From Hydractinia symbiolongicarpus (taxonomy: Eukaryota > Cnidaria > Hydrozoa > Anthoathecata > Hydractiniidae), in assembly GCF_029227915.1 (NCBI RefSeq), contig NC_079887.1, positions 4,402,001-4,466,000 of the forward strand: a stretch of 64,000 bases of DNA, written 5' to 3'. Every line of letters starts with the position of its first letter. Within the stretch, counting starts at the first letter, position 1. The translations under genes and the position numbers were made by a program. This document shows positions 1 through 10,742 of the stretch, piece by piece. Under the pieces are notes generated by a model, which was not told the origin of the DNA, did not search any database, and saw only the letters and a program-made list of their open reading frames with translations.

Positions 1-109
1 ACCGGCAAACGGAAACCCGCGACTTCCCGTAAATCCCGGATTCGGCCCGTATAGTCAAAAGTATACAAAGAAAGTACCCAGGGAGTAAACTCATTTCCCG
101 AACGATTTT

Positions 110-312
110 TTAAATTTTTTTTCCACCACTAAAACGCATGAGACTTGTAGTTTTCAGAAATGTTTTCATTTTTGATGAGACGCTTAATGAAAGAGGTTTA
201 ATCGCCGGAAAACGAAAACCCGCGATTTCCCGGAAATCCCGGACTCGGCCCGTAAAGTCAAAAGTATACAAAGAAAGTACCCAGGGAGTAAACTCATTTC
301 CCAAACGATTTT
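110..312 (+). repeat. Reference satellite monomer (203 bp)
   Basis: One complete repeat unit, given as a landmark. It starts at the T-rich/AAATT tract, passes the near-invariant accactaaaacgcatgagac, carries cttaatgaaagagg and the ccggactcggcccg stretch, and ends with gtatacaaag and agtaaactcatttccc. AT-rich tracts cluster in the first half and CpG-rich motifs (cgccgg, cccgcg, cccgg, ggcccg) in the second half, so each unit alternates AT-rich and GC-rich DNA. At 203 bp the unit is close to one nucleosome plus linker, a common satellite length class. Any role in chromatin is inference. I do not recognise it as a named satellite. Confidence 0.9.
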
Positions 313-515
313 TTAAATTATTTTTCCACCACTAAAACGCATGAGACTTGTAGTTTTTAAAAATGTTTTCATTTTTGATGAGACGCTGAATAAAAGACGT
401 TTAATCGCCGGCAAATGAAAACCTGCGATTTCCCGTAAATCCAGGACTCGGCCCGTAAAGTCAAAAGTATACAAAGAAAGTACCCAGGGAGTAAACTCAT
501 TTCCCAAACGATTTT

Positions 516-1124
516 TTAAATTATTATTTCACCACTAAAGCCCATGAGACTTGTAGTTTTCAGAAATGTTTTCATTTTTGATAAAACGCTTAATGAAAGT
601 GGTTTAATCGCCGGCAAACGAAAACCCGTGATTTTCCGTAAATCCCGGGCTTGGCCCGTATAGTCGAATGTATACAAAGAAAGTACCCTGTGAGTAAACT
701 CATTTCCCAAACGATTTTTTAAATTATTATTTCACCACTAAAGCCCATGAGACTTGTAGTTTTCAGAAATGTTTTCATTTTTGATAAAACGCTTAATGAA
801 AGTGGTTTAATCGCCGGCAAACGAAAACCCGTGATTTTCCGTAAATCCCGGGCTTGGCCCGTATAGTCGAATGTATACAAAGAAAGTACCCTGTGAGTAA
901 ACTCATTTCCCAAACGATTTTTTAAATTATTATTTCACCACTAAAGCCCATGAGACTTGTAGTTTTCAGAAATGTTTTCATTTTTGATAAAACGCTTAAT
1001 GAAAGTGGTTTAATCGCCGGCAAACGAAAACCCGTGATTTTCCGTAAATCCCGGGCTTGGCCCGTATAGTCGAATGTATACAAAGAAAGTACCCTGTGAG
1101 TAAACTCATTTCCAAAACGATTTT
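516..1124 (+). repeat. Three near-identical tandem monomers
   Basis: The monomers at 516-718, 719-921 and 922-1124 look identical by eye apart from the end of the third (tttccaaaacg instead of tttcccaaacg). All carry the distinctive aaagcccatgag, gataaaacgcttaatg and gattttccg variants. The corresponding place in the duplicated copy (from about 7792) has only one such monomer, so two copies were gained here or lost there after the larger duplication. Confidence 0.85.
719..921 (+). repeat. Example of monomer family A
   Basis: Family A monomers are marked by linked variants: cttaatgaaagtgg, acccgtgattt, a cccgggcttggcccg stretch, tagtcgaatgtatac and gtaccctgtgagtaaac. These differ together from family B at several sites spread over the unit. 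That shows stable sub-families and not random noise. Family A units occur throughout the window, intermixed with B and C. Confidence 0.75.
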
Positions 1125-2480
1125 TTAAATTATCTTTTCACCACTAAAACGCATGAGACTTGTAGTTTTCAAAAATGTTTTCGTTTTTGATGAGACGCTG
1201 AATAAAAGAAGTTTAATCACCGGCAAACGAAAAACCGCGACTTCCCGTAAATCCCGGACTCGGAACGTATAGTCAAAAGTATACAAAGAAAGAACCCAGG
1301 GAGTAAACTCATTTCCCCAACGATTTTTTAAATTATTTTTCCACCACTAAAACGCATGAGACTTGTAGTTTTCAGAAATGTTTTCATTTTTGATGAGACG
1401 CTTAATGAAAGTGGTTTAATCGCCGGCAAACGAAAACCCGTGATTTCCCGTAAATTCCGGGCTTGGCCCGTATAGTCGAATGTATACAAAGAAAGTACCC
1501 TGTGAGTAAACTCATTTCCAAAACGATTTTTTAAATTATCTTTTCACCACTAAAACGCATGAGATTTGTAGATTCAAAAATGTATTCATTTTTAATGAGA
1601 CGCTGAATAAAAGAAGTTTAATCACCGGCAAACGAAAATCCGCGACTTCCCGTAAATCCCGGACTCGGCCCGTATAGTCAAAAGTATACAAAGAAAGAAC
1701 CCAGGGAGTAAACTCATTTCCCGAACGATTTTTTAAATTATTTTTCCATCACTAAAACGCATGAGACTTTTAGTTTTCAAAAATGTTTTCATTTTTAATG
1801 AGACGCTGAATTAAAGAAGTTTAATCGCCGGCAAACGAAAACCCGCGATTTCCCGTAAATCCCAGGCTTGGCCCGTATAGTCGAATGTATACAAAGAAAG
1901 TACCCAGTGAGTTAAGTCACTTCAAGAACGATTTTTTAAATTATCTTTTCACCACTATAACGCATGAGACTTGTAGTTTTCAAAAATGTTTTCATTTTTG
2001 ATGAGACGCTGAATAAAAGAAGTTTAATCGCCGGCAAACGAAAACCTGCGATTTCCCGTAAATCCCGGACTCGGCCCATATAGTCAAAAGTATACAAAGA
2101 AAGTACCCAGGGAGTAAACTCATTTCCCGAACGATTTTTTAAATTATTTTTTCACCACTAAAACGCATGAGACTTGTAGTTTTCAAAAATTTTTTCATTT
2201 TTGATGAGACGCTGAATAAAAGAAGTTTAATCACCGGCAAACGAAAACCCGCGATTTCCCGTAAATCCCGGGCTTGGCCCGTTTAGTTGAATGTATATAA
2301 AGAAAGTACCCAGGGAGTAAACTGACTTCCCGAACGATTTTTCAAATTATTTTTGCACCACTAGAACGAATGAGACTTGTAGTTTTCAAAAATGTTTTCA
2401 TTTTTAATGAGACGCTTAATGAAAGAGGTTTAATCGCCGGCAAACGAAAACCCGCGATTTCCCGTAAATCCCAGGCTTGG

Positions 2481-2485
2481 CCCGT
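2481..2485. other. Probable target-site duplication, left copy (first insertion)
   Basis: The pentamer cccgt abuts the retroelement tail here and recurs at 3264-3268 on the other side. Removing the 778-bp insert plus one cccgt leaves the satellite landmarks at 2342 and 3328 exactly 203 bp apart (986 minus 783). This strongly supports a 5-bp duplication made at insertion. With one mismatch it could extend to 7 bp (ggcccgt and gacccgt). Confidence 0.75.
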
Positions 2486-2510
2486 TTGATTTGATTTTTT
2501 GATTTGATTT
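2486..2510 (-). repeat. Pentamer-like 3' tail of retroelement, copy 1
   Basis: On the plus strand the end of the insert reads as repeats of ttgat with a T6 interruption. On the coding strand this is an (AAATC)n-like tail. CR1/L2-clade elements often end in a short microsatellite and not a long poly(A), so the tail fits the protein evidence. It directly abuts the cccgt duplication. Confidence 0.7.
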
Positions 2511-2633
2511 TCTCTTAATTTAACGTCGATAGATACAATAGTATTTAAATAACTAATTTAAATCGACAACAAAACGTAAAACAAGGCAAACAGCGATAAA
2601 AAATAAGAAAAATAAATAAATAAATAAGTAAAG

Positions 2634-3263
2634 TTAAAATATGTATGGTATATCCATGCATATTTTACAGGTGCAAACATCACCTTCCCAAAATTTTATT
2701 GAGCTACGGAAGGCTTCGAGAGAAGGAGCATTCTTTGTAGCGTCAGGCACAGATATCCATAGCTTCCCTGCAATATTTGATAAAGTATTTAAGCCATAGT
2801 ACGTTGTCCGACAAGTTGTTCGCCTGATCAAATTAAAGCAACGAAGGTTGTACTTGTTTTCCCTAACAGAAAATATCTCGTTCATATATAGAGGTGACAA
2901 TCCATTTAAAAATTTGTAAACCTCTTTCATTAAATTCTGTAAATTGATGATGTGAATATTTTTAACATTACATAAAGATAAAAGTTCATCGTAACTGCCA
3001 TTTATATCGTCCTGTATGATTCTTAGACAACGTTCATGAATACGATTGATTCGATTATTCGCAACTTTTCTACAAAACATCCATACTAAGGGACAGTAAG
3101 AAAACTGAGACAAAATAAATGAATTGAAGAGAAAACGCTTCATCTTGGGTGTCAAAAAGGAAGATATCCTTTGAAGCACGTTGAGTTTCCTACTAGCCTT
3201 ATTACAGATGTTTTTGACATGCGAATGAAAGTTTAGTCTGGAGTCAATCGTAACACCATTCGA
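2634..3263 (-). pseudogene. Reverse transcriptase C-terminal fragment (non-LTR), copy 1
   Basis: The frame is open from the insertion junction at 3263 down to a taa at 2634-2636, giving 209 residues. A GTG at 3177-3179 has been taken as a start elsewhere, but there is no reason to start there: the 28 codons upstream are in frame and contain GVTIDSRLNF, a typical segment of cnidarian-style non-LTR polymerases. Further motifs are NKASRKLN (about residues 20-27), FSYCPLVWMF (about 54-63) and a terminal Cys cluster CTCKIC (about 197-202) before the stop. This is the region after the RT palm. The catalytic YxDD motif lies further upstream in the family and is missing, so no activity is expected. 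There are no internal stops or frameshifts, which suggests a young insertion. It differs from copy 2 by one residue (N/H, base 2960). Confidence 0.85.
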
Positions 3264-3268
3264 CCCGT
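3264..3268. other. Probable target-site duplication, right copy (first insertion)
   Basis: This is the cccgt where the interrupted monomer resumes as cccgtacagtcgaatg, compared with the usual cccgtatagtcgaatg. It pairs with 2481-2485. Confidence 0.72.
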
Positions 3269-4599
3269 ACAGTCGAATGTATACAAAGAAAGTACCCTGT
3301 GAGTAAAGTCATTTCCAGAACGATTTTTTAAATTATCTTTTCACCACTAAAACGCATGAAACTTGTAGTTTTCAAAAATGTTTTCATTTTTGATGAGACG
3401 CTGAATAAAAGAAGTTTAATCGCCGGCAAACGAAAACCTGCGATTTCCCGTAAATCCCGGACTCGGCCCGTAAAGTCAAAAGTATACAAAGAAAGTACCC
3501 AGGGAGTAAACTCATTTCCCAAACGATTTTTTAAATTATTTTTCCACCACTAAAACGCATGAGACTTGTAGTTTTCAGAAATGTTTTCATTTTTGATGAG
3601 ACGCTTAATGAAAGTGGTTTAATCGCCGGCAAACGAAAACCCGTGATTTCCCGTAAATCCCGGGCTTGGCCCGTATAGTCGAATGTATACAAAGAAAGTA
3701 CCCTGTGAGTAAACTCATTTCCCGAACGATTTTTAAATTATTTTTCCACCACTAAAACGCATGAGACTTGTAGTTTTTAAAAATGTTTTCATTTTTAATG
3801 AGACGCTGAATTAAAGAAGTTTAATCGCCGGCAAACGAAAACCCGCGATTTCCCGTAAATCCCGGGCTTGGCCCGTTTAGTTGAATGTATATAAAGAAAG
3901 TACCCAGGAAGTAAACTGATTTCCCGAACGATTTTTCAAATTATTTTTGCACCACTAGAACGAATGAGACTTGTAGTTTTCAGAAATGTTTTCATTTTTG
4001 ATGAGACGCTTAATGAAAGTGGTTTAATCGCCGGCAAACGAAAACCCGTGATTTCCCGTAAATCCCGGGCTTGGCCCGTATAGTCGAATGTATACAAAGA
4101 AAGTACCCTGTGAGTAAACTCATTTCCCGAACGATTTTTAAATTATTTTTCCACCACTAAAACGCATGAGACTTGTAGTTTTTAAAAATGTTTTCATTTT
4201 TAATGAGACGCTGAATTAAAGAAGTTTAATCGCCGGCAAACGAAAACCCGCGATTTCCCGTAAATCCCGGGCTTGGCCCGTTTAGTTGAATGTATATAAA
4301 GAAAGTACCCAGGAAGTAAACTGATTTCCCGAACGATTTTTCAAATTATTTTTGCACCACTAGAACGAATGAGACTTGTAGTTTTCAAAAATGTTTTCAT
4401 TTTTAATGAGACGCTTAATGAAAGAGGTTTAATCGCCGGCAAACGAAAACCCGCGATTTCCCGTAAATCCCGGGCTTGGCCCGTTTAGTTGAATGTATAT
4501 AAAGAAAGTACCCAGGAAGTAAACTGATTTCCCGAACGATTTTTCAAATTATTTTTGCACCACTAGAACGAATGAGACTTGTAGTTTTCAGAAATGTTT

Positions 4600-7497
4600 T
4601 CATTTTTGATGAGACGCTTAATGAAAGTGGTTTAATCGCCGGCAAACGAAAACCCGTGATTTCCCGTAAATCCCGGGCTTGGCCCGTATAGTCGAATGTA
4701 TACAAAGAAATTACCTTGTGAGTAAACTCATTTCCAAAACGATTCTTTAAATTATCTTTTCACAACTAAAACGCATGAGACTTGTAGTTTTCAAAAATGT
4801 TTTCATTTTTGATGAGACGCTGAATAAAAGAAGTTTAATCGCCGGCAAACGAAATCCCGCGACTTCCCTTATATCCCGGACTCGGCCCGTTTAGTCAAAA
4901 GTATACAAAGAAAGAACCCAGGGAGTAAACTCATTTCCCGAACGATTTTTTAAATTATTTTCCCACCACTAAAACGCATGAAACTTGTAGATTTTAAAAA
5001 TGTTTTCATTATTGATGAGACGCTGAATAAAAGAAGTTTAATCACCGGCAAACGAAAACCCGCGACTTCCCGTAAATCCCGGATTCGGCCCGTATAGTCA
5101 AAAGTATACAAAGAAAGTACCCAGGGAGTAAACTCATTTCCCGAACGATTTTTTAAATTATTTTTCCACCACTAAAACGCATGAGACTTGTAGTTTTCAG
5201 AAATGTTTTCATTTTTGATGAGACGCTTAATGAAAGAGGTTTAATCGCCGGAAAACGAAAACCCGCGATTTCCCGGAAATCCCGGACTCGGCCCGTAAAG
5301 TCAAAAGTATACAAAGAAAGCACCCAGGGAGTAAACTCATTTCCCAAACGATTTTTTAAATTATTTTTCCACCACTAAAACGCATGAGACTTGTAGTTTT
5401 CAAAAATGTTTTCATTTTTGATGAGACGCTGAATAAAAGAAGTTTAATCGCCGGCAAACGAAATCCCGCGACTTCCCTTATATCCCGGACTCGGCCCGTT
5501 TAGTCAAAAGTATACAAAGAAAGAACCCAGGGAGTAAACTCATTTCCCGAACGATTTTTTAAATTATTTTCCCACCACTAAAACGCATGAAACTTGTAGA
5601 TTTTAAAAATGTTTTCATTTTTGATGAGACGCTGAATAAAAGAAGTTTAATCACCGGCAAACGGAAACCCGCGACTTCCCGTAAATCCCGGATTCGGCCC
5701 GTATAGTCAAAAGTATACAAAGAAAGTACCCAGGGAGTAAACTCATTTCCCGAACGATTTTTTAAATTTTTTTTCCACCACTAAAACGCATGAGACTTGT
5801 AGTTTTCAGAAATGTTTTCATTTTTGATGAGACGCTTAATGAAAGAGGTTTAATCGCCGGAAAACGAAAACCCGGGACTTCCCGTAAATCCCGGACTCGG
5901 CCCGTATAGTCAAAAGTATACAAAGAAAGAACCCAGGGAGTAAACTCATTTCCCGAACGATTTTTTAAATTATTTTTCCACCACTAAAACGCATGAGACT
6001 TGTAGTTTTCAGAAATGTTTTCATTTTTGATGAGACGCTTAATGAAAGAGGTTTAATCGCCGGCAAACGAAAACCCGCGATTTCCCGGAAATCCCGGGCT
6101 TGGCCCGTATAGTCGAATGTATACAAATAAAGTACCCAGGGAGTAAACTCATTTCCCGAACGATTTTTTAAATTATTTTTTAACCACTAAAACGCATGAG
6201 ACTTGTAGTTTTCAGAAATGTTTTCATTTTTGATGAGACGCTTAAGGAAAGTGGTTTAATCGCCGGCAAACGAAAACCCGTGATTTCCCGTAAATCCCGG
6301 GCTTGGCCCGTATAGTCGAATGTATACAAAGAAATTACCCTGTGAGTAAACTCATTTCCAAAACGATTCTTTAAATTATCTTTTCACAACTAAAACGCAT
6401 GAGACTTGTAGTTTTCAAAAATGTTTTCATTTTTGATGAGACGCTGAATAAAAGAAGTTTAATCGCCGGCAAACGAAATCCCGCGACTTCCCTTATATCC
6501 CGGACTCGGCCCGTTTAGTCAAAAGTATACAAAGAAAGAACCCAGGGAGTAAACTCATTTCCCGAACGATTTTTTAAATTATTTTCCCACCACTAAAACG
6601 CATGAAACTTGTAGATTTTAAAAATGTTTTCATTTTTGATGAGACGCTGAATAAAAGAAGTTTAATCACCGGCAAACGAAAACCCGCGACTTCCCGTAAA
6701 TCCCGGATTCGGCCCGTATAGTCAAAAGTATACAAAGAAAGTACCCAGGGAGTAAACTCATTTCCCGAACGATTTTTTAAATTATTTTTCCACCACTAAA
6801 ACGCATGAGACTTGTAGTTTTCAGAAATGTTTTCATTTTTGATGAGACGCTTAATGAAAGAGGTTTAATCGCCGGAAAACGAAAACCCGCGATTTCCCGG
6901 AAATCCCGGACTCGGCCCGTAAAGTCAAAAGTATACAAAGAAAGCACCCAGGGAGTAAACTCATTTCCCAAACGATTTTTTAAATTATTTTTCCACCACT
7001 AAAACGCATGAGACTTGTAGTTTTCAAAAATGTTTTCATTTTTGATGAGACGCTGAATAAAAGAAGTTTAATCGCCGGCAAACGAAATCCCGCGACTTCC
7101 CTTATATCCCGGACTCGGCCCGTTTAGTCAAAAGTATACAAAGAAAGAACCCAGGGAGTAAACTCATTTCCCGAACGATTTTTTAAATTATTTTCCCACC
7201 ACTAAAACGCATGAAACTTGTAGATTTTAAAAATGTTTTCATTTTTGATGAGACGCTGAATAAAAGAAGTTTAATCACCGGCAAACGGAAACCCGCGACT
7301 TCCCGTAAATCCCGGATTCGGCCCGTATAGTCAAAAGTATACAAAGAAAGTACCCAGGGAGTAAACTCATTTCCCGAACGATTTTTTAAATTTTTTTTCC
7401 ACCACTAAAACGCATGAGACTTGTAGTTTTCAGAAATGTTTTCATTTTTGATGAGACGCTTAATGAAAGAGGTTTAATCGCCGGAAAACGAAAACCC
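4600..7497 (+). repeat. 1,624-bp higher-order repeat (8 monomers) with nested 609-bp trimers
   Basis: Markers recur at exactly 1,624 bp (8 x 203): gattctttaaattatc with cacaactaaaacg at 4741 and 6365, aattacc at 4714 and 6338, and caaacggaaaccc near 5657 and 7281. The match runs from about 4600-5873 to 6224-7497. The variant cttccc-ttatatcccgg with gcatgaaacttgtag recurs at 609-bp (three-monomer) spacing inside each copy. The two copies have diverged by 5874/7498 (cccgggacttcc versus cccgcgatttcc). Confidence 0.8.
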
Positions 7498-9959
7498 GCG
7501 ATTTCCCGGAAATCCCGGACTCGGCCCGTAAAGTCAAAAGTATACAAAGAAAGTACCCAGGGAGTAAACTCATTTCCCAAACGATTTTTTAAATTATTTT
7601 TCCTTCACTAAAACGCATGAGACTTGTAGTTTTTAAAAATGTTTTCATTTTTGATGAGACGCTGAATAAAAGACGTTTAATCGCCGGCAAATGAAAACCT
7701 GCGATTTCCCGTAAATCCAGGACTCGGCCCGTAAAGTCAAAAGTATACAAAGAAAGTACCCAGGGAGTAAACTCATTTCCCAAACGATTTTTTAAATTAT
7801 TATTTCACCACTAAAGCCCATGAGACTTGTAGTTTTCAGAAATGTTTTCATTTTTGATAAAACGCTTAATGAAAGTGGTTTAATCGCCGGCAAACGAAAA
7901 CCCGTGATTTTCCGTAAATCCCGGGCTTGGCCCGTATAGTCGAATGTATACAAAGAAAGTACCCTGTGAGTAAACTCATTTCCAAAACGATTTTTTAAAT
8001 TATCTTTTCACCACTAAAACGCATGAGACTTGTAGTTTTCAAAAATGTTTTCGTTTTTGATGAGACGCTGAATAAAAGAAGTTTAATCACCGGCAAACGA
8101 AAAACCGCGACTTCCCGTAAATCCCGGACTCGGAACGTATAGTCAAAAGTATACAAAGAAAGAACCCAGGGAGTAAACTCATTTCCCCAACGATTTTTTA
8201 AATTATTTTTCCACCACTAAAACGCATGAGACTTGTAGTTTTTAGAAATGTTTTCATTTTTGATGAGACACTTAATGAAAGTGGTTTAATCGCCGGCAAA
8301 CGAAAACCTGCGATTTCCCGTAAATCCCGGACTCGGCCCGTAAAGTCAAAAGTATACAAAGAAAGTACCCAGGGAGTAAACTCATTTCCCAAACGATTTT
8401 TTAAATTATTTTTCCACCACTAAAACGCATGAGACTTGTAGTTTTCAGAAATGTTTTCATTTTTGATGAGACGCTTAATGAAAGTGGTTTAATCGCCGGC
8501 AAACGAAAACCCGTGATTTCCCGTAAATTCCGGGCTTGGCCCGTATAGTCGAATGTATACAAAGAAAGTACCCTGTGAGTAAACTCATTTCCAAAACGAT
8601 TTTTTAAATTATCTTTTCACCACTAAAACGCATGAGATTTGTAGATTCAAAAATGTATTCATTTTTAATGAGACGCTGAATAAAAGAAGTTTAATCACCG
8701 GCAAACGAAAATCCGCGACTTCCCGTAAATCCCGGACTCGGCCCGTATAGTCAAAAGTATACAAAGAAAGAACCCAGGGAGTAAACTCATTTCCCGAACG
8801 ATTTTTTAAATTATTTTTCCATCACTAAAACGCATGAGACTTGTAGTTTTCAAAAATGTTTTCATTTTTAATGAGACGCTGAATTAAAGAAGTTTAATCG
8901 CCGGCAAACGAAAACCCGCGATTTCCCGTAAATCCCAGGCTTGGCCCGTATAGTCGAATGTATACAAAGAAAGTACCCGGTGAGTTAAGTCACTTCAAGA
9001 ACGATTTTTTAAATTATCTTTTCACCACTATAACGCATGAGACTTGTAGTTTTCAAAAATGTTTTCATTTTTGATGAGACGCTGAATAAAAGAAGTTTAA
9101 TCGCCGGCAAACGAAAACCTGCGATTTCCCGTAAATCCCGGACTCGGCCCATATAGTCAAAAGTATACAAAGAAAGTACCCAGGGAGTAAACTCATTTCC
9201 CGAACGATTTTTTAAATTATTTTTTCACCACTAAAACGCATGAGACTTGTAGTTTTCAAAAATTTTTTCATTTTTGATGAGACGCTGAATAAAAGAAGTT
9301 TAATCGCCGGCAAACGAAAACCTGCGATTTCCCGTAAATCTCGGACTCGGCCCGTAAAGTCAAAAGTATACAAAGAAAGTACCCAGGGAGTAAACTCATT
9401 TCCCAAACGATTTTTTAAATTATTTTTCCACCACTAAAACGCATGAGACTTGTAGTTTTCAGAAATGTTTTCATTTTTGATGAGACGCTTAATGAAAGTG
9501 GTTTAATCGCCGGCAAACGAAAACCCGTGATTTCCCGTAAATCCCGGGCTTGGCCCGTATAGTCGAATGTATACAAAGAAAGTACCCTGTGAGTAAACTC
9601 ATTTCCAAAACGATTTTTTAAATTATCTTTTCACCACTAAAACGCATGAGACTTGTAGTTTTTAAAAATGTTTTCATTTTTGATGAGACGCTGAATAAAA
9701 GAAGTTTAATCACCGGCAAACGAAAACCCGCGATTTCCCGTAAATCCCGGGCTTGGCCCGTTTAGTTGAATGTATATAAAGAAAGTACCCAGGGAGTAAA
9801 CTGACTTCCCGAACGATTTTTCAAATTATTTTTGCACCACTAGAACGAATGAGACTTGTAGTTTTCAAAAATGTTTTCATTTTTAATGAGACGCTTAATG
9901 AAAGAGGTTTAATCGCCGGCAAACGAAAACCCGCGATTTCCCGTAAATCCCAGGCTTGG

Positions 9960-9964
9960 CCCGT
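9960..9964. other. Target-site duplication, left copy (second element)
   Basis: This cccgt abuts the tail and matches the cccgt at 10743-10747. The same junction in both copies shows that the second element arose by duplication of the first locus and not by a new insertion. Confidence 0.72.
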
Positions 9965-9989
9965 TTGATTTGATTTTTTGATTTGATTT
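9965..9989 (-). repeat. Pentamer-like 3' tail of retroelement, copy 2
   Basis: Same ttgat-type repeat with a T6 interruption as at 2486-2510, and apparently the same length. Such tails are usually unstable in length, so the match supports a recent duplication. Confidence 0.68.
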
Positions 9990-10112
9990 TCTCTTAATTT
10001 AACGTCGATAGATACAATAGTATTTAAATAACTAATTTAAATCGACAACAAAACGTAAAACAAGGCAAACAGCGATAAAAAATAAGAAAAATAAATAAAT
10101 AAATAAGTAAAG

Positions 10113-10742
10113 TTAAAATATGTATGGTATATCCATGCATATTTTACAGGTGCAAACATCACCTTCCCAAAATTTTATTGAGCTACGGAAGGCTTCGAGA
10201 GAAGGAGCATTCTTTGTAGCGTCAGGCACAGATATCCATAGCTTCCCTGCAATATTTGATAAAGTATTTAAGCCATAGTACGTTGTCCGACAAGTTGTTC
10301 GCCTGATCAAATTAAAGCAACGAAGGTTGTACTTGTTTTCCCTAACAGAAAATATCTCGTTCATATATAGAGGTGACAATCCATTTAAAAATTTGTAAAC
10401 CTCTTTCATTAAATTCTGTAAATTGATGATGTGAATATGTTTAACATTACATAAAGATAAAAGTTCATCGTAACTGCCATTTATATCGTCCTGTATGATT
10501 CTTAGACAACGTTCATGAATACGATTGATTCGATTATTCGCAACTTTTCTACAAAACATCCATACTAAGGGACAGTAAGAAAACTGAGACAAAATAAATG
10601 AATTGAAGAGAAAACGCTTCATCTTGGGTGTCAAAAAGGAAGATATCCTTTGAAGCACGTTGAGTTTCCTACTAGCCTTATTACAGATGTTTTTGACATG
10701 CGAATGAAAGTTTAGTCTGGAGTCAATCGTAACACCATTCGA
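10113..10742 (-). pseudogene. Reverse transcriptase C-terminal fragment (non-LTR), copy 2
   Basis: A 209-residue open frame from the junction at 10742 to the taa at 10113-10115. Its layout matches copy 1: GVTID segment near the start, FSYCPLVWMF about a quarter in, and terminal CTCKIC. The only residue change seen is H in place of N in the LCNV-x-IHII segment. It lacks the endonuclease and the catalytic RT core and has no start codon of its own. It is a relic that happens to remain open. Confidence 0.85.

Larger units (their letters stand above)
1..2485 (+). repeat. 203-bp satellite array, segment left of first retroelement
   Basis: Head-to-tail monomers of 203 bp, with the landmark gattttttaaatta recurring at 110, 313, 516, 719, 922, 1125, 1328 and 1531. 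One monomer near 1570 is a base short. In order, each monomer holds an AT-rich tract (T6AAATTA), a conserved core (accactaaaacgcatgagac), a T/A-rich stretch (gttttcaaaaatgttttc), a family-specific stretch (cttaatgaaag or ctgaataaaag), the gccggcaaacgaaaacc motif, a C/G-rich stretch (tcccgtaaatcccgg), then gtatac and agtaaactcattt. The segment ends inside a monomer, at the cccgt where the retroelement has inserted. I found no genes here. Short open frames appear on both strands of many monomers but are by-products of the repeat. Confidence 0.97.
2486..3263 (-). mobile_element. 5'-truncated CR1/L2/Jockey-like non-LTR retrotransposon fragment, copy 1
   Basis: A 778-bp non-satellite insert lies inside one monomer, opposite in orientation to the array landmarks. 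Read on the minus strand it holds an open frame for the C-terminal part of a reverse transcriptase (3263 down to 2634), then an AT-rich 3' UTR of about 120 bp, then a short pentamer-like tail at 2486-2510. It is flanked by cccgt on both sides. Non-LTR elements are typically truncated at the 5' end by incomplete reverse transcription, and this fits. The endonuclease, the fingers/palm and the catalytic YxDD region are absent, so it cannot move on its own. Assignment to CR1/L2 versus Jockey is from recalled family resemblance. Confidence 0.88.
1..4467 (+). repeat. Segmental duplication, copy 1 (carries the retroelement)
   Basis: This stretch matches 7277-11946. Offsets change in whole-monomer steps: 7,276 bp at the start, 6,870 after two fewer monomers in copy 2 (at 516-1124 here), 7,073 after one extra monomer in copy 2 (near 8411), and 7,479 after two more extra (about 9212-9617). 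The 7,479 offset then holds across the retroelement and past it. The match ends near 4467, where aaatcccgggcttgg here faces aaatcccaggcttgg and the flanks then differ. The left end is cut by the window edge. Confidence 0.82.
3264..9964 (+). repeat. 203-bp satellite array between the two retroelement copies
   Basis: Continuous head-to-tail monomers with no gene seen. Two units have a 5-T tract in place of 6 (near 3728 and 4132), inside a duplicated dimer at about 3720-4530 with roughly 405-bp spacing. The stretch from about 4600 to 7580 is organised as an 8-mer repeat with trimers nested in it. From 7277 the sequence repeats the start of the window. Confidence 0.96.
9965..10742 (-). mobile_element. 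5'-truncated CR1/L2/Jockey-like non-LTR retrotransposon fragment, copy 2
   Basis: A 778-bp insert equivalent to 2486-3263, displaced by exactly 7,479 bp, with identical junctions on both sides. The only difference I noticed is T at 2960 versus G at 10439. It shares the 3' tail, the AT-rich 3' UTR, the open C-terminal RT frame and the flanking cccgt. Because the satellite on both sides also matches, this copy came from segmental duplication of the array after one insertion event. Confidence 0.88.

Noticed and set aside
110-335. Recurring open frames of about 61-74 codons on both strands of many monomers (plus strand MRLVVF..., minus strand MGNEFT...).
   Set aside because: They repeat with the satellite, overlap each other on opposite strands and end or shift with each unit because 203 is not a multiple of 3. 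They show no domain and no codon-level conservation beyond the DNA repeat. They are not annotated as genes.
3177-3179. GTG as translation start of the RT fragment.
   Set aside because: Reading continues in frame upstream with recognisable RT sequence to the insertion boundary, and GTG starts are not expected in a eukaryotic retroelement. The true start was lost with the 5' truncation.
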